Below are positions 62,557 through 64,000 of a DNA stretch of 64,000 nt, piece by piece. The notes beneath the pieces were generated by a model. It made no database searches. It was not told where the DNA came from and saw only the letters and a program-made list of their open reading frames with translations. The stretch's first letter is position 1. Each line of letters opens with the position of its first letter. Position numbers and translations under genes: made by a program. Origin of the DNA: Gemmatimonadaceae bacterium (lineage in GTDB: Bacteria > Gemmatimonadota > Gemmatimonadetes > Gemmatimonadales > Gemmatimonadaceae); contig DASQFN010000047.1 in the NCBI GenBank assembly GCA_035633115.1, positions 124,001 through 188,000 on the forward strand. Direction: 5' to 3'.

Positions 62557-62728
62557 GCCCATGCGTGAGCGCTGAGTGGAGGAGACTCTGCTTGGGCTCC
62601 TTTGACGGCCTTATATTCATCCGCTACGTCACCACCAGTCCAGCCACCCTTAACATCCGTTTAGTCTCTCCGTCAACCAATATGATAGCGCGCACCATTT
62701 ATAGAAATTGAGCGATACACTCAAATCA
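62557..62728. other. Intergenic region before the terminal capsule-transferase gene
   Basis: 172 bp with no gene. TTGACG at 62602-62607 and TATGAT at 62681-62686 are promoter-like words, but neither has a partner at normal spacing. Confidence 0.45.
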
Positions 62729-64000
62729 ATGAGCCGCTATGCGCGCCTGGCCGCGCATATTGCGATTCAGAAGTCCCCGCCGTCATTGCAGGCATTGTTC
62801 AGCCATACTGAGGAATACCGCAAGCGGAAGATGGCGGGCTTGTACAATCGGGGCGTCGCGAAGGATCCGTCGAAGGGCACACTACTCTTCTGGGTCCCGG
62901 GCGGCATGCCTCTTCTCCTCCACGTCGAGACTTCGATCGCGGCCGCAATGAAGCTTCGCGGCTATCGCGTCCACGCCGTCATCTGCAATGCGCCCTACCG
63001 CGCCTGTGCCATCCGGACGGCGAGTGACGGTGTCCCGATTGAGAATTGGCGCGACCGGTGCCCTACGTGCCTCCGCAAGACGAGCTCGGTGCTCGAGACG
63101 ATGGGAATCACTTATTCCTACAACGGCGACTTCATCTCCGAAGCGGAGCGCAGCGCTCTCTGGGAGAGCACGGCCGATGTCACGTGGGACACGCTGGAGA
63201 CGCTCAGCTACAAGGGCATCAGCATCGGCAAGAACATTCGCTCCTCGATCGTCCGCTATCTGCAGGGGGGCTTGCTGGCAGGGCGCGAAGCTGTTGTGCG
63301 GGAGTTCGCCTTCAGCGCACTGGTTACTGCCTGCGCGGCGGAGAACGCCTTCGACCGGTTCGATCCCTGGCGCGTGTTCATGTCACACGGTGTCTACGTC
63401 GACTGGGGCCCGGCACTCCACGTGGCGCGCGCGCGGGGCATTCCCGTCACCGCGTGGAAGTCGTCGTACCTCTCGTGGCATTTCTACCTGCGTCATGTCG
63501 AAGATCCGACGCGAATCGACTTCAAGGGCGTCAGCCCGACGAAATGGAACGAGATTCGTCGCGCAGACCTGACTCCTCGCCAGAACGCCCGGCTCGACAA
63601 ATTCTTCGACGATCGATACCAGAAACAGATAAGCTTCGACATGAGGCAGAACCTGAAAGCCTACAACAGCGACGTCAGCGCCCTCCGCGCGAAGTACGCG
63701 TCGACCGATAAGCCCGTTTGGGCGGTTCTCGCGCACATCAACTGGGACAGCGTCGCCGATTTCGCGCCGATGGCGTATCCATCGTTTGAAGAGTGGATGG
63801 TCGATACGATACGGCAGGCGATAGGAATTTCGGACGTCCAGTGGCTGATCAAGATCCACCCCGCCGAGGCCCGGGACGATCCGGCCGGTGGAGTGCAACG
63901 GCTCATCGAGACCACCTTCGCCACCTTGCCCGACCATGTTCGCGTCATTCCGGCCGAGGAGGAGATAAGTCCCGCCAACCTGTTCGAGCTTATTGACGGG
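62729..64000 (+). CDS. Capsule-type (KpsS/LipB-like) glycosyltransferase-like protein, copy 2, cut by window end
   Basis: Open from ATG 62729 to the last base (424 codons, 3' end missing). A paralogue of the 29936 protein: LFWVPGGMPLLLHVETSI, VFMSHGVYVDWGPALHVAR, LAHINWDSVADFAPMAYPSF, WLIKIHPAE and the same four Cys (ICNAPYRAC, RCPTC). It lacks the first ~45 N-terminal residues of that copy. It follows the NeuB/SpsF pair, as its relative follows NeuB copy 1, so it may use the CMP-nonulosonate. Confidence 0.85.
   Translation, partial: MSRYARLAAHIAIQKSPPSLQALFSHTEEYRKRKMAGLYNRGVAKDPSKGTLLFWVPGGMPLLLHVETSIAAAMKLRGYRVHAVICNAPYRACAIRTASDGVPIENWRDRCPTCLRKTSSVLETMGITYSYNGDFISEAERSALWESTADVTWDTLETLSYKGISIGKNIRSSIVRYLQGGLLAGREAVVREFAFSALVTACAAENAFDRFDPWRVFMSHGVYVDWGPALHVARARGIPVTAWKSSYLSWHFYLRHVEDPTRIDFKGVSPTKWNEIRRADLTPRQNARLDKFFDDRYQKQISFDMRQNLKAYNSDVSALRAKYASTDKPVWAVLAHINWDSVADFAPMAYPSFEEWMVDTIRQAIGISDVQWLIKIHPAEARDDPAGGVQRLIETTFATLPDHVRVIPAEEEISPANLFELIDG

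Noticed and set aside
1-64000. CRISPR array, tRNA, rRNA, prophage or insertion sequence
   Set aside because: No spaced direct repeats, no cloverleaf-like or ribosomal sequence, and no transposase, integrase or terminal repeats were seen in the reading; a covariance-model scan was not possible.

Overview
The window is a GC-rich chromosomal region given over almost entirely to surface-polysaccharide biosynthesis. The envelope genes (an ABC-2 glycan exporter with a Wzt carrying a C-terminal glycan-binding domain, a Wzz-type chain-length protein, a CapD/WbpM-type dehydratase, nonulosonate synthases) point to a Gram-negative-type bacterium. GC content, gene style and frequent GTG/TTG starts would fit a phylum such as Gemmatimonadota, but nothing here proves the taxon. 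There are no rRNA or tRNA genes, no CRISPR array and no intact insertion sequence.

Layout. 1-6657: Wzy-like membrane protein, GT4 glycosyltransferase, two GT-C-type membrane glycosyltransferases and a CpsB-type PHP phosphatase. 6761-10633: a distinct peptide island. A PqqD-domain protein carries an internal Tat-like signal and a six-cysteine, knottin-like tail; it has its own promoter and terminator and lies beside a MauE-thioredoxin fusion, a family-5 nucleotidyltransferase and an HPr-kinase-like protein. 10668-17672: MBOAT acyltransferase, GMD-like dehydratase, SGNH-like protein, GT2, methyltransferase and a CapD-type dehydratase. 17977-24735: gmd, fcl, ABC exporter (Wzm/Wzt), aldo/keto reductase, SpsF-like cytidylyltransferase and DegT aminotransferase. 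24787-31681: methyltransferase, PseB, RmlD-like reductase, NeuB-type synthase, GT4 and a capsule-type transferase, which together look like nonulosonic acid synthesis.

31781-37662 (minus strand) is a phosphonate operon: PEP mutase-nucleotidyltransferase fusion, phosphonopyruvate decarboxylase, second nucleotidyltransferase, iron alcohol dehydrogenase and a TagF-like transferase. It suggests a hydroxyethylphosphonate-decorated glycan. After a DUF4910 gene, 39343-44188 (minus strand) is a compact acyl-assembly operon (ACP, ketoreductase, MBL hydrolase, KAS III, acyl ligase, AAC(3)-type acyltransferase), probably making and attaching a short acyl group to an amino sugar. 44274-57019 holds membrane glycosyltransferase-like proteins and two GT2 enzymes, with a pseudogene scar at 46551-47076. 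57078-64000 carries a cupin, a perosamine-synthase-like aminotransferase, Wzz, GT2, a second NeuB/SpsF pair and a second capsule-type transferase cut by the window end.

Taken together the genes make several nucleotide sugars (GDP-fucose or perosamine type, PseB-derived 6-deoxy sugars, nonulosonates), add phosphonate, acyl and methyl groups, and export the glycan. The initiating phosphoglycosyl transferase, Wzx, outer-membrane Wza and a tyrosine kinase are not in the window. Recurring features are NTGA stop/start overlaps, several of which seem to use CTG as the start, and a roughly 50-bp element shared by the region upstream of gmd and the wzz region.
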